64,000 bases of DNA from an uncultured Sinobacteraceae bacterium. Lineage in GTDB: Bacteria; Pseudomonadota; Gammaproteobacteria; Nevskiales; Nevskiaceae. Below are positions 9,007 through 18,226 of this stretch, in pieces; positions within the stretch are counted from its first letter, which is position 1, and the number at the start of each line of letters is the position of its first letter. Location of the stretch: assembly GCA_903822975.1 (NCBI GenBank), contig CAIJRD010000007.1:1-64000 (forward strand). Reading direction: 5' to 3'. The position numbers and the translations under genes were made by a program. The notes beneath the pieces were generated by a model. That model saw only the letters and a program-made list of their open reading frames with translations. It was not told where the DNA came from and made no database searches.

Positions 9007-10180
9007 TGCCGCTCCACGCTAAGTGATGGCGTCCGCGATCAACTGCGACGCGCTAAGCAAACAACCCGATCCCCGAGCAATAGTGCGGGTTGCAGACGCC
9101 TATTCGCGGGCGTCTAGGCAAAAAAAGCCATGGGCAATTTATTCAAAAACAGCGCGATTCTGGATGAACGGTAGTTCTAAGGGGGTTCAACGGCAGACAC
9201 AGCCACCCGTTCGGATAGCGAAACCGGAGCCGTTAGCCATTGGTTCCAATAGGGGCGGACTGACCCGACCTTCGATTCGACATTTTTGGTACGGGTCCGG
9301 ACTCGGTCGAAAGCCGACGCCGAAGTCAAAGGCTAGCGAGGGAATATTCGCGCGCTTGCGCGACCGGGTTGCCTGGGACTCGTGATTTCGGGCCACGCAG
9401 ACGTCGCGCACTTGCCAAATGGAACAAAAGCGCTTACACCGAACCGACACGGATGCGCATTGAAAGCAAGGGAACGCTTGTCAGTAGGCGCGAGAGACAG
9501 TTCAAAAACTGGCAGCGGTTCAGAAATGGAGGTGGATGATGAATCCCGATCAACTGCAACCCCAAACCGACCGAGCTGCGACGCCGCCGAATCCGTCACC
9601 CGCGATGGCAGCTACTGCGGCGGTGAGCGCCTCTGATGACAAGACCTCCCCCGCTACGCTCTCCACTGACAAAGCGGTCGAAGGCAGCAAGCCGCGCCGT
9701 CGCATACACAAATGCGGCGAAGACGAGCGCTGCTGACACGCTAAACGCACCCGCCAAAGTCGGATAGTTTGTCCGGAACGCGGCTGACATCACTCTCTGT
9801 GACAGAAATCGCGGGCGTCGTATCGAACGACCGCGCCCGCATCGCATTCGACTGACATCGTCAAGAACGCCGCCGATAACTGAGCTTGCGTGCATTCGCT
9901 CTTGCACGCGTCGGCAACGAAATGGCAGGCCTGCTGACGGTTGAACGTTGGACAGTGAATTTTTCGAACACGCTCGAATCGCTCACCGCAATCGTTGATC
10001 GAGACACTCAGAGTCGACTACGACATCTCAGAGCCGACGACGACATTCAGCGATCACGACACCCCGCTTTGTCTCGCGCTCAGCACTCACAACGCAGCAT
10101 TGATTGCGGCTCGGCGTCACGACGCGCCTTCACGGCCGCAGGCGCCGCGAGTCATACCGCCCTTCTGCAGTTGAGTTCTT
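9007..10180. other. Gene-poor 1.2-kb stretch
   Basis: Apart from one short frame with a good ribosome site (9539-9736) I see no convincing gene. Translations on both strands are low in recognisable motifs. Around 10000-10070 there is a loose direct repetition of CGACGACGACATTCAG-like words with a period near 21 bp. The upstream region of the AraC gene is at the left end. Confidence 0.4.
9539..9736 (+). CDS. Possible small protein, Ala/Pro/Thr-rich (uncertain)
   Basis: A strong Shine-Dalgarno (GGAGGT, 9528-9533) lies 5 bp before the ATG at 9539 (a second ATG sits at 9536). The 65-residue product is low-complexity, Pro/Ala/Thr/Ser-rich, with a basic, Cys-containing end (KPRRRIHKCGEDERC). No family is recognised and there is no terminator. 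The ribosome site is the only good evidence, so it may be chance. Confidence 0.3.
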   Translation: MNPDQLQPQTDRAATPPNPSPAMAATAAVSASDDKTSPATLSTDKAVEGSKPRRRIHKCGEDERC

Positions 10181-10387
10181 TCAGTGCTGCAGTCGCTTCC
10201 GCGAGTGTGTCGGCTTGCCCGCCGCTTGGATTGGCACCGCCTTAGAGCCATGCGAGCCGACCGAGTGCGAGCCTTGGTCGGCTTCGCGATTTTTCAAGGT
10301 TAAATAGAAGACTTCGGCCTCTTCTCGGGTCTTGAAGCTGTAATTGCTGGTTTCGGTGAATACCTGCATGTCGATTAAACGCGTCAT
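10181..10387 (-). CDS. Small hypothetical protein downstream of the YbhN-like gene
   Basis: The 68-residue product (start MTRLIDMQVFTETSNYSFKT) has a mixed, protein-like N-terminal half and a basic, Ser/His-rich tail. A ribosome site (GAGGAG) sits 5-6 bases before the ATG. It begins 50 bp after the YbhN-like gene on the same strand, so the two are probably co-transcribed. I do not recognise a family. Confidence 0.55.
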   Translation of the reverse strand: MTRLIDMQVFTETSNYSFKTREEAEVFYLTLKNREADQGSHSVGSHGSKAVPIQAAGKPTHSRKRLQH

Positions 10388-10437
10388 GGGTGTCTCCTCG
10401 CTGCTTCAACAGACTCATTAACCACACCCATGCGACC

Positions 10438-11430
10438 TCAATGCTGGGTGATCGTTCGCGCATCGACTGCTGGCGCCTCCGCAACGGGCAGATCGGAAAC
10501 TCGGATGCGTCGCGCACGTGCCTCGAGCAACAGGTACAAGAAGAACCCGAGGACCAGCGGGCCGAGGTAATAGATGCCGCGATACGCGAAAATTGCTGCG
10601 AGCAATTCGTGGTGCGGCATGCGTGTGCCCAACAGACTCAGAAACACCGCCTCGGTCACGCCAAGGCCTGCGGGAATGTGTGTCGCGGCACCGGCAATGC
10701 TGCTCAACAGGAACACCGCGAGCACGGTCGGATAGTCGATGCGGCGTTCGAACAGTACGAACAAAACGGCGGCAATCAACAACCAGTTCACCGACGAAAG
10801 TACGATCTGCGCGAACGCCGTCCGCACCGACGGCAGCGTCAATTCACTTCCTCGAATCGTCCAGCTGCGCCGTTTCGAAAACGCACACATCGCCACGTAA
10901 GCGCTGATCGTCAGCAACAGCCCACCACCGCAGAACTGCAATCCGACGGTACCCAGATGCCAGCCCTCGGGAAGTTCGACGAAGCGCAGTAGAAACGCAA
11001 TGCCAGCGACCAGAAAATAGCCGGACCAATTGGTCACCAAACTGAGTCCGACGATGCGGCCAATGAGCTCCGGTGCAACGCCGAAACGCGAATAAAGTCG
11101 GTAGCGGAAGCCGATGCTGCCGACCAGGGATCCAAGATTCAGGTTGAACGCATAGCTGACAAATGCAATTGCCATCGACAGCACGCGCGGAATCGCCTTG
11201 CCCGTGTAAGCCCGTGCGAACAGATCGACACAGGAATACACCAGATAGCTGGCGAGCGCCGCGGCACTCGCCAGGGCGATGGTCTGCGGCTGGAAGTGGT
11301 GCAACGACTGCAGCACCTTGTCCCATTCGATCGACTTCGCACGCGAGACCAGCAGCCAGCTGACCAGCGCAAAAAACGCAATGAGGGTCAACCGGCGCAG
11401 CAGGCGCCAATGTTTCTGTTCTAGCCGCAT
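10438..11430 (-). CDS. YbhN/UPF0104-type integral membrane protein (LPG synthase transmembrane family)
   Basis: The 330-residue protein has about eight hydrophobic segments and the family's conserved features: the NLNLGSLVGSIGFRYRLY loop and the HIPAGLGVTEAVFL motif near the end. The family corresponds to the membrane half of lysylphosphatidylglycerol synthases without the aminoacyl-transferase domain. It is thought to bind or flip lipids, but its exact activity is not established. In E. coli ybhN sits next to clsB and ybhP; here the same three genes are adjacent but ybhN is divergent. The ATG follows an AGGA site. Confidence 0.85.
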   Translation of the reverse strand: MRLEQKHWRLLRRLTLIAFFALVSWLLVSRAKSIEWDKVLQSLHHFQPQTIALASAAALASYLVYSCVDLFARAYTGKAIPRVLSMAIAFVSYAFNLNLGSLVGSIGFRYRLYSRFGVAPELIGRIVGLSLVTNWSGYFLVAGIAFLLRFVELPEGWHLGTVGLQFCGGGLLLTISAYVAMCAFSKRRSWTIRGSELTLPSVRTAFAQIVLSSVNWLLIAAVLFVLFERRIDYPTVLAVFLLSSIAGAATHIPAGLGVTEAVFLSLLGTRMPHHELLAAIFAYRGIYYLGPLVLGFFLYLLLEARARRIRVSDLPVAEAPAVDARTITQH

Positions 11431-11713
11431 GAATGTCCTATCGACCTGAGCGCTCGTGACGAGAGACCCCGGCAGGTCGACAAAGTTTGCTGCGCCAGGG
11501 ATTTCACAGGAGCCGCTTCAAGATGGATGGGGCGCGCCGTTGCGCTTCGAGACTGACGCGCGGGGAACTCGTACGCAAAACGTCGATCTGTTCAGTGGAC
11601 TCCCGCAATGCCCACTTCGCGCGTGCTCGTTTCTGCGACTGCTGCGCGAAGCTGGCATTTTTGGGAACGGCAAATCTACTCGACCAGAGCTTAAGCGCAG
11701 ACAACCGCTATCG

Positions 11714-12508
11714 ATGGAATCCGCGCGATCCAAACTTGCCATCGCCGAGCCGGCCGCTGCGTCTTTGCGTCTGAAGATCCTGACCATCAATACGCACAAG
11801 GGCTTCACGACGTTCAATCGCCGCTTCGTCTTGCACGAACTGCGCGACGCAGTGCGCGACACCGCTGCGGACATCGTCTGCCTGCAGGAAGTCTTGGGTA
11901 GCCATGCGGCGCATGCGTCTGCGCATCCCAATTGGCCGAGCGAACCGCATTACGAGTTTCTGGCCGGATCGATCTGGGGCAATGTCGCGTATGGGCGCAA
12001 TGCGGTGTACACAGAAGGTCATCACGGTAACGCGGTGCTGTCTAAATTTCCGATTGTGCACTGGCACAATCACGACATTTCCTCCGGCACCAGTGAAGAG
12101 CGCGGGCTGCTTCATTGTGTGTTGCAGCCACCTGCGCCCTCGCCGCCGATCCACGTCATCTGCACCCATCTGGCGCTGCGTGAAGCCGAGCGCGCGCTGC
12201 AGGCCCGGCATCTGCGCGAACTGATCGCCCGCGAAGTACCCGCAGATGCGCCGCTGCTCGTGGCCGGCGACTTCAACGATTGGCGCAACCGGCTCAATGA
12301 CGTCTTGACCCAACAGAACCATCTCGCCGAAGCCTTCGAGCAGGCTCACGGCCGTGTCGCGCGTTCGTTTCCGGCGCGCTTGCCGATCCTGCGGCTGGAC
12401 CGCATCTACTTTCGCAACGCCACGCTGCAGCATGCAGCGGTGCTGTCGGCGCAGCCCTGGTCGCGACTGTCCGATCACGCGGCGTTGACGGCTGAGCTGA
12501 GCCTATGA
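11714..12508 (+). CDS. ybhP: Endonuclease/exonuclease/phosphatase-family protein YbhP
   Basis: The 264-residue protein has the EEP fold motifs: an N-terminal strand with INTHKG, the catalytic LQEV glutamate, HLALRE, AGDFNDW and the terminal SDHAAL with the catalytic Asp-His. The in-frame extension up to 11456 lacks similarity and a good ribosome site, so I chose the ATG at 11714, giving about the length of E. coli YbhP (253). Its stop overlaps the clsB start (ATGA), which suggests coupled translation. A role in phospholipid metabolism together with ClsB is inferred from this pairing; the substrate is not known. Confidence 0.85.
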   Translation: MESARSKLAIAEPAAASLRLKILTINTHKGFTTFNRRFVLHELRDAVRDTAADIVCLQEVLGSHAAHASAHPNWPSEPHYEFLAGSIWGNVAYGRNAVYTEGHHGNAVLSKFPIVHWHNHDISSGTSEERGLLHCVLQPPAPSPPIHVICTHLALREAERALQARHLRELIAREVPADAPLLVAGDFNDWRNRLNDVLTQQNHLAEAFEQAHGRVARSFPARLPILRLDRIYFRNATLQHAAVLSAQPWSRLSDHAALTAELSL

Positions 12509-13785
12509 GCAACGTCTGCTGGCACGCCGGCAGCCAGGTTCGGCTGCTCGAAAACGGTGAGGACTTCTTTCCCTGGGTCTTCGAGGCGGTCGATTCCGCC
12601 AAGACCGAAGTGCTGATCGAAACCTTCATATTCGAGAACGATTCGGTCGGCGACGCGCTACGCCTGCACCTCATTGCCGCCGCGCGCCGCGGCGTCGATG
12701 TGCAGGTCGTTGCCGATGGCTACGGTTCGGCCGAGCTGGCGCCTCGCAAGATCACAGAGATGATTGATGCCGGTGTGCAGTTCCGTTTTTACGATCCGCA
12801 GCCGCGCGTGATGAATGTTCGCGTCAACCTGTTCCGCCGCCTGCACCGCAAGCTGGTGGTGATCGACGGTGAAGTCGCCAGCGTCGGCGGCATCAACTTC
12901 ACTTTGCAGCACTTGCGCGAATATGGCGCGCTGTCGAAGCAGGATTACGCGGTCGAAGTGCGCGGTCCGGTGGTTGCGGACATTCGCGCACTGGCGCTGA
13001 CACACGCGCTCCCGCGACCGCGCGCGCATCTGCGTGCCTGGCGCCGGATCAGTTCGCTCGCAGGCAACGCGATGCGACAGTTGCGCAGCGGCGAGACCGA
13101 AATTGCGCTGGTGCAGCGAGACAACCAAGCGCACCGCAACGACATCGAGCGCATCTATCGCGTCGGCATTCGCAGTGCACGTCGCCGCATTGTCATTGCA
13201 AACGCCTACTTCCTCCCCGGCTATCGGCTGCTGCGCGACTTGCGCAATGCCTCGCGTCGCGGCGTCGAAGTCAGCCTGATCCTGCAAGGCAATCCCGACA
13301 TGCCGATCGTGCGCGCCGCCACCGTCGCGCTGCACGATTACCTGCTGCGTGGCGGAGTGCGGATCTACGAATACGTCGAGAGGCCTTTGCATGCGAAAGT
13401 CGCCGTGATCGACGACGAATGGTCGACGGTCGGCTCCAGCAATCTCGACCCCTTGAGTCTGTTCCTCAATCTCGAAGCCAATCTGGTCATCCGCGACGTC
13501 GCCTTCAATCAGCGTCTCAGCAGCTCGCTCGAAGCACTGATGGCGCGACATTGCAAGCAACTCGATGCCGCAGCCGCCCGCAATCCGACCTGGCGGCGCC
13601 AGGCACTGAGCTTTTTCGCGTTTCACCTGATCCGACGGATGCCGCGCGTCGCCGGCTGGCTGCCGGCGCATATCGCCAAGGCCGGCATACCTGACCTCAC
13701 CACGACCGCCGCGAAAGCTGCACTGCAAGGCGACGACCGATCGACCGATACGGACTCCCGCAGCGCAGCTGCAACCAAGCCCTAG
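12505..13785 (+). CDS. clsB: Cardiolipin synthase B (phospholipase D family)
   Basis: The 426-residue protein has the two HxK(x)4D phospholipase-D motifs needed for catalysis: His114-Lys116-Asp121 and His296-Lys298-Asp303, each followed by the conserved Gly/Ser-Asn run. ClsB condenses phosphatidylglycerol with another lipid (phosphatidylglycerol, or phosphatidylethanolamine in the related ClsC) to form cardiolipin at the inner membrane. There is no N-terminal membrane span, as in E. coli ClsB and unlike ClsA. It is translationally coupled to ybhP through an ATGA overlap. Confidence 0.92.
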   Translation: MSNVCWHAGSQVRLLENGEDFFPWVFEAVDSAKTEVLIETFIFENDSVGDALRLHLIAAARRGVDVQVVADGYGSAELAPRKITEMIDAGVQFRFYDPQPRVMNVRVNLFRRLHRKLVVIDGEVASVGGINFTLQHLREYGALSKQDYAVEVRGPVVADIRALALTHALPRPRAHLRAWRRISSLAGNAMRQLRSGETEIALVQRDNQAHRNDIERIYRVGIRSARRRIVIANAYFLPGYRLLRDLRNASRRGVEVSLILQGNPDMPIVRAATVALHDYLLRGGVRIYEYVERPLHAKVAVIDDEWSTVGSSNLDPLSLFLNLEANLVIRDVAFNQRLSSSLEALMARHCKQLDAAAARNPTWRRQALSFFAFHLIRRMPRVAGWLPAHIAKAGIPDLTTTAAKAALQGDDRSTDTDSRSAAATKP

Positions 13786-14211
13786 CCGGCCCTAGCTCGC
13801 CCTAGTTCAGACTCTGGATTCAACGGTCAGTCGAACGCTGAATCGAATGTTGATCGAATGCTGGATCGAACACGGGCTCAGCCCCGCTGACGCCGGCCAC
13901 ACTGCGTGTGAAACTAAGCGCATGGATCTGCCCATTCGCTTCGACCGAATCTGCCAAGACGCTCGCCGTCCAATACGTGCTTGGCAAGCCGGTCGCCGCG
14001 CAGGGCCGGCGGTGTCGCGACTACTGCTCGCTGCGTCGCGCATGACGATGCGGACGAAGATTCGAACAAAGATTCGAACGAAGATGCAATGGACGCCGCG
14101 AATGCCGCGACGAAATCAATCGGCGAAAATCGCGCATCCCTGCGCGCTTCCGACGCGCACACCCGCCTCATGGCGCTGCACGCAACGAAGTCGAAACCCG
14201 GCTGCGTCGCA
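13786..14211. other. Gap before the DUF58 gene with short degenerate repeats
   Basis: No gene is supported. The left end has CCCTAG words repeated about every 10 bp (13785-13810), followed by TCGAAYGNTGRAT words about every 12 bp (13831-13880). The right half contains a 12-bp repeat listed separately. The DUF58 frame is open back to 13981, so its true start could lie here. Confidence 0.45.
14056..14091 (+). repeat. 12-bp tandem repeat, about three units
   Basis: The units GAAGATTCGAAC, AAAGATTCGAAC and GAAGATGCAATG follow one another. In the DUF58 frame they encode an acidic E/K-D-S-N repetition, which would lie in the N-terminal extension if translation starts upstream. Confidence 0.7.
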
Positions 14212-15249
14212 ATGAGAACTGTGCCGCCGACTTCGAACCCAGCGGCATCGCGCGTGAACGGCTTCGATGGCCCGTTGCGGCGCGCGCGTCGACGCATCGA
14301 GCGCTGGATTGCCACGCGTACACCACGCATTCCTGGCCCCTGGGTGGTCAATCGTCGCCGCGTCTATATCCTGCCGACGCGCTACGGCTATGGCTTCGCG
14401 CTGTTGTTGCTGGCCATGCTGCTCGGCGCGATGAACTACAGCAACAGCATGGCGTTCGCCTTGACCTTTCTGCTCGCAGGGCTCGGGCTGGTGGGCATGC
14501 ATTACACGCATGCCAATCTGGTCAATATCGAAGTTCGGCAAACCCGCGTCGAGCCGGTTTTTGCCGGCGAAACGGCGAGCTTCTGCGTTGAACTCGCGAA
14601 CACGGCCAGCGTGCCGCGCTTCGCGCTGAGTGCCGCCTGGCAGCGCGGCGCGCCACCAAATGCGGGCATCGCGCCGGCCAGCGTTGATCTGGCGCCAACC
14701 GGTGTCGCCCGCCTGAGCCTGACTCAGCCCGCAAACACGCGCGGCTGGCTCGGCGCTCCGCGCTTCGCCGTTTCCACCGAATTTCCACTCGGGCTGTTCT
14801 ACGCCTGGACCTGGGTCGAGCTCGACATGGCCTGCCTGGTTTATCCGCGGCCTGCCGCGCGCGGAGCGGTGCTGCCCGACAGCGCGGGCGCCAATGGCAG
14901 CCGCAGCGGAAGCCGCAGTGGTCAGGACGACTTTGCCGGCTTGCGCGCCTACCAACGCGGCGACTCACCGCGCTCGATCGACTGGAAGAGCTATGCGCGC
15001 CAGCGCAGTCCGCTGGTCAAGCAGTTCGCCGAAACGCTGGCACACGAACTGTGGATCGATTGGTCCGAATTGCCGAGCCAATGGGACGTCGAACAGCGCT
15101 TGTCGCAGTTGACGCGTTGGGTCGTCGACGCCGATGCGGCCGGCCGCGTCTACGGCCTGCGGCTGCCCGGTCAGAGTCATCCGCCCGCAGCCGGCGCGAG
15201 CCAACGGCAACGCTGCCTGCAAGCGCTGGCCTTGTTCGAGGCCCGATGA
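14212..15249 (+). CDS. DUF58-domain membrane protein
   Basis: The product has two closely spaced membrane segments near the N-terminus after YILPTRYGYGFA, then a beta-rich region, then the DUF58 core with GLRAYQRGDSPRSIDWKSYA, the family's best-conserved motif. DUF58 proteins usually stand between a MoxR AAA+ ATPase and a TgpA-type transglutaminase and are thought to act in envelope assembly. Here the TgpA gene follows with an ATGA overlap but no MoxR gene precedes it. The start is uncertain: ATG at 14212 gives 345 residues with the usual N-terminus (RRARRRIERW), but there is no clear ribosome site. Confidence 0.82.
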   Translation: MRTVPPTSNPAASRVNGFDGPLRRARRRIERWIATRTPRIPGPWVVNRRRVYILPTRYGYGFALLLLAMLLGAMNYSNSMAFALTFLLAGLGLVGMHYTHANLVNIEVRQTRVEPVFAGETASFCVELANTASVPRFALSAAWQRGAPPNAGIAPASVDLAPTGVARLSLTQPANTRGWLGAPRFAVSTEFPLGLFYAWTWVELDMACLVYPRPAARGAVLPDSAGANGSRSGSRSGQDDFAGLRAYQRGDSPRSIDWKSYARQRSPLVKQFAETLAHELWIDWSELPSQWDVEQRLSQLTRWVVDADAAGRVYGLRLPGQSHPPAAGASQRQRCLQALALFEAR

Positions 15250-17228
15250 CGCCCTTGACGGCCGGCGTGACGGTGCCACGCGACGCGCTGCTGCGCCTGT
15301 TGGTGGTGCTCGCCATCGTGCTGTTGCCGCACGTCGTGCACCTGCCGCTGTGGGCCAGCGGTCTGGTGATTGTGATCGTCCTGTGGCGTGGGCTCGCGGC
15401 CGTTTACGAGTGGCCGCAGCTGCCTCGATTTGCGCGCGTGCTGCTGGCGCTCGCTGGATTTGCCGCGGTTTACGCCAGCTTCGGCCGAGTCAGCGGTCAG
15501 AGCGCCGGCGTGACTTTGCTGGTCGTGATGGTCGCACTCAAGCTCACCGAGCTTCGCGCACGGCGCGATCAGATGGTGCTGGTCCTGCTGATGTACTTCC
15601 TGCTGATCACGCACTTCCTGTTTTCGCAGGAGCTGTGGACGGTTGCGTACCTGATGCTATGCGCCGTGCTGATCACCGCAGTGCTGGTGGATGCCAATCA
15701 TCCCGCCGCAGTGCTGCCCTTGCGTCGCAGCCTGCAGTTCGGTGGCCGCCTGATTCTGATGTCGCTGCCGCTGATGCTGGTGATCTTCGTGTTGTTCCCG
15801 CGCATCCCCGGACCGCTATGGGGATTGCCTGCCGATTCCGGCGCGGCGCGCTCCGGACTGTCCGACAGCATGGAGCCGGGCGAAATCTCGAATCTGGTCG
15901 AGTCGGATGCGGTGGCGTTTCGCGTGCGGTTCGACGGTGCGGTTCCGCCGAATCGCGAGCGCTACTGGCGCGGGCCGGTGTTTGGTCACTTCGACGGACA
16001 TCGCTGGGACGCCGTGCTGCATGCCACGGTCAGCGCACCGCCGCAGGTCGTCGCCGACGAAGGCGGCGTCTACGTCTATGAGGTGACGCTGGAAGCGCAG
16101 CGCTCGCGCTGGCTGTTCGCGCTCGATCTGCCGAACGCCGACAAACTGCCGGACGACGCGCGCCTCGACACCGACGAACTGTTGCAATCGCCACGCGAAG
16201 TGCGCGAGCGGCGTCTGTATCGGGTCGAATCCCGAACCCATTACCGGCTGCTGCAGCCGCTCGACGACGCGCAGCGCGCGTTCTACACGCACCTGCCGGT
16301 GCACTCAAACCCGCGCACGCAGGCACTCGCACGGCAGTGGCGTGCGCAGGGACTCGACGATCAGGCGATCGTCGACGCCGCACTGCAGCGCTTTCGCAAA
16401 GAGCCTTATTTCTACACGCTGCACCCGCCGCCGCTGGGCCGCGACAGTGCCGACGAATTCCTGTTCGATACGCGCAAGGGCTTCTGCGAACACTACGCCG
16501 GCAGCTTCAGCGTGCTGATGCGTGCCGCCGGGATTCCCGCACGCGTGGTCACCGGCTACCAGGGCGGCGAGCGCAACGAGATCGGCGACTACTACATCGT
16601 GCGCCAATCCGACGCGCATGCCTGGAGCGAAGTCTGGCTCGGCGAGCGCGGATGGGTGCGCGTCGATCCGACTGCCGCGGTGGCACCCGAGCGGATCGAA
16701 CGCGGCATTGGCGAAGCCCTCGGCGAGCGCGGCGAATTGCCCGGCTTCATGAATCCGAACCGCCGCGGCTTCCTGCTGCGCTATGCGCTCGAAGCACGCT
16801 GGGACTGGCTCAATGCGCAATGGAATCACTGGGTGCTCGGCTACGGGCCGGAATTGCAGCAAGCCTTCCTGCGCCGCTTTGGACTGCTCGACTGGAGCGA
16901 CATGGTGCTGGCGCTCACGGCAGCGGTTACCGTGATTGGCGGCGCACTCGGGTTTTGGCTGCTTCGAAAAAGCCGCACGCCAGACGTCCGCGATCCTGCG
17001 CTACGGCTGTGGCAGCGCGCGCAGCAGCGTCTGGCCCGCGCAGGACTTCCGCCACAAACCGCCGAAGGTCCAAGCGACTATGCAATGCGCATCGCGCAGG
17101 CGCGGCCCGAATTGGCCGTCGAGATCACCCGCATCGCCAATCTGTACCTGCAGCTGCGCTACCTGAAAGCTAACGACAGCCGGACCGAGCGCGCACTGGC
17201 CCAGGCGGTCGCACAGCTAATTGTGTAG
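15246..17228 (+). CDS. tgpA: TgpA-type transmembrane transglutaminase (DUF3488-transglutaminase-DUF4129)
   Basis: The 660-residue protein has about six N-terminal membrane spans (DUF3488), a periplasmic transglutaminase-like domain and a further membrane span near 560-580 before a short cytoplasmic DUF4129-like tail. The papain-like triad is visible: Cys414 in GFCEHYAGS, His in SDAHAWSEVWL and Asp in RVDPTAAVAP. In Pseudomonas aeruginosa TgpA is essential, though its substrate is not known. I place the start at the ATG overlapping the DUF58 stop, because the in-frame extension to 15051 lies inside the DUF58 gene. The gene symbol follows the P. aeruginosa name. Confidence 0.88.
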   Translation: MTPLTAGVTVPRDALLRLLVVLAIVLLPHVVHLPLWASGLVIVIVLWRGLAAVYEWPQLPRFARVLLALAGFAAVYASFGRVSGQSAGVTLLVVMVALKLTELRARRDQMVLVLLMYFLLITHFLFSQELWTVAYLMLCAVLITAVLVDANHPAAVLPLRRSLQFGGRLILMSLPLMLVIFVLFPRIPGPLWGLPADSGAARSGLSDSMEPGEISNLVESDAVAFRVRFDGAVPPNRERYWRGPVFGHFDGHRWDAVLHATVSAPPQVVADEGGVYVYEVTLEAQRSRWLFALDLPNADKLPDDARLDTDELLQSPREVRERRLYRVESRTHYRLLQPLDDAQRAFYTHLPVHSNPRTQALARQWRAQGLDDQAIVDAALQRFRKEPYFYTLHPPPLGRDSADEFLFDTRKGFCEHYAGSFSVLMRAAGIPARVVTGYQGGERNEIGDYYIVRQSDAHAWSEVWLGERGWVRVDPTAAVAPERIERGIGEALGERGELPGFMNPNRRGFLLRYALEARWDWLNAQWNHWVLGYGPELQQAFLRRFGLLDWSDMVLALTAAVTVIGGALGFWLLRKSRTPDVRDPALRLWQRAQQRLARAGLPPQTAEGPSDYAMRIAQARPELAVEITRIANLYLQLRYLKANDSRTERALAQAVAQLIV

Positions 17229-17616
17229 GCAGCCGGCCGCTACGGGTGTGCGCAATTCGCCGTCACGCAAACGGCATCTGGGACGGGTGACTTGCGACTT
17301 TGGACTTGCGACTTGCGACTTGCGACCTGCGACCTGCGACCTGCGACTTGCGACTTGCGACCGTGAATATTTTCCTCTTGCCGATGCCCGCCGGCCCTGG
17401 TCCATCGCCAGCAATAGTGGTCGCAGAACGTACCTCTATAAACCCGCACGTGTCGCTATCGAAGAACCTTGGGCAGTGCGCGCGGTCGAAGCGACGCTGG
17501 CAGGCAAACGTAGGACTGCGTACAAACCACCCGCTAGCCATCAGTTAACGTCGTCTGGACAATGTTAAATAGGCTGCATATGAATGACGTGCTGACGAGA
17601 AGTCTCTGGATCTCAA
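17229..17616. other. Gap between tgpA and a secreted protein gene, with a heptad array
   Basis: Besides the 7-bp tandem array (17289-17365) nothing coding is seen. The right end, which is less GC-rich near 17560-17616, should contain the promoter of the following gene. Confidence 0.45.
17289..17365. repeat. 7-bp tandem repeat, about eleven units
   Basis: Units of GACTTGC or GACCTGC follow without gaps, 11 in all counting the degenerate second (GACTTTG) and last (GACCGTG) units. Seven is not a multiple of three, so the array is not a protein repeat. Both variants occur in blocks (three GACCTGC in a row), which suggests copying by slippage. Confidence 0.92.
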
Positions 17617-18132
17617 ATGTTTCCGATTCGATTTAATTTGCGGTTGCCACGATTGCTCCGGTCGCAGCCTACTGATGCCCGGAGATTCGTGCCGCTTCGT
17701 GGCGCGGCGATCGCCGTTTCGCTGCTCACGACCTGCAGCGCAGCACAGGCCTGCGACCAGTTGGTGGAAGTGCAGGCGGCGAGTGAAAAGGCGGCGACTG
17801 CGACTGCAGTTGCCGAGCAGCTGCATGTTCCGCATGTCAGCGTCCGTCAGGTCTATCGCAGCGACGAGTGGCGTCTGATCAACGTCGTCACCAGCGACAA
17901 GGATCGCCCGATCCTGATCTATTCGGCCGACCCGCTGACCACACGCTACGTCACGATGTGGGGCGGCATGTCCGATTCGCACAGCGACGAACAGGTGCTG
18001 AAATGGGCGCACGACAACGCGCCCGACATGCCCGAACCTTTGGCGCAGTGTCTCGCCACGCTGGCGCAGAAGGCGCACGCATCACCGATCGAAAGCGGCA
18101 GCGACCTGACCATCGACATCTCGACGCCGTGA
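17617..18132 (+). CDS. Secreted hypothetical protein
   Basis: The 171-residue product has a long basic N-region and a hydrophobic core (AAIAVSLLTTCSAAQA) that ends before a cysteine at about residue 46, so it is probably exported, perhaps as a lipoprotein. The mature part is a mixed sequence with conserved-looking elements (QVYRSDEWRLINVVTSDKD and VTMWGGMSDSH) and a second cysteine near 144 that could form a disulfide with the first. No family is recognised. It is a single gene with a weak ribosome site. Confidence 0.65.
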   Translation: MFPIRFNLRLPRLLRSQPTDARRFVPLRGAAIAVSLLTTCSAAQACDQLVEVQAASEKAATATAVAEQLHVPHVSVRQVYRSDEWRLINVVTSDKDRPILIYSADPLTTRYVTMWGGMSDSHSDEQVLKWAHDNAPDMPEPLAQCLATLAQKAHASPIESGSDLTIDISTP

Positions 18133-18226
18133 ACGGCACCCGCGCGTGCACCGCCGCTGCGATGCCCGCGCTTTTTTGAAACCTGCGTTTAGCTACGCGA
18201 GCTGTCGCGCAGCACGCTCCCAGATT

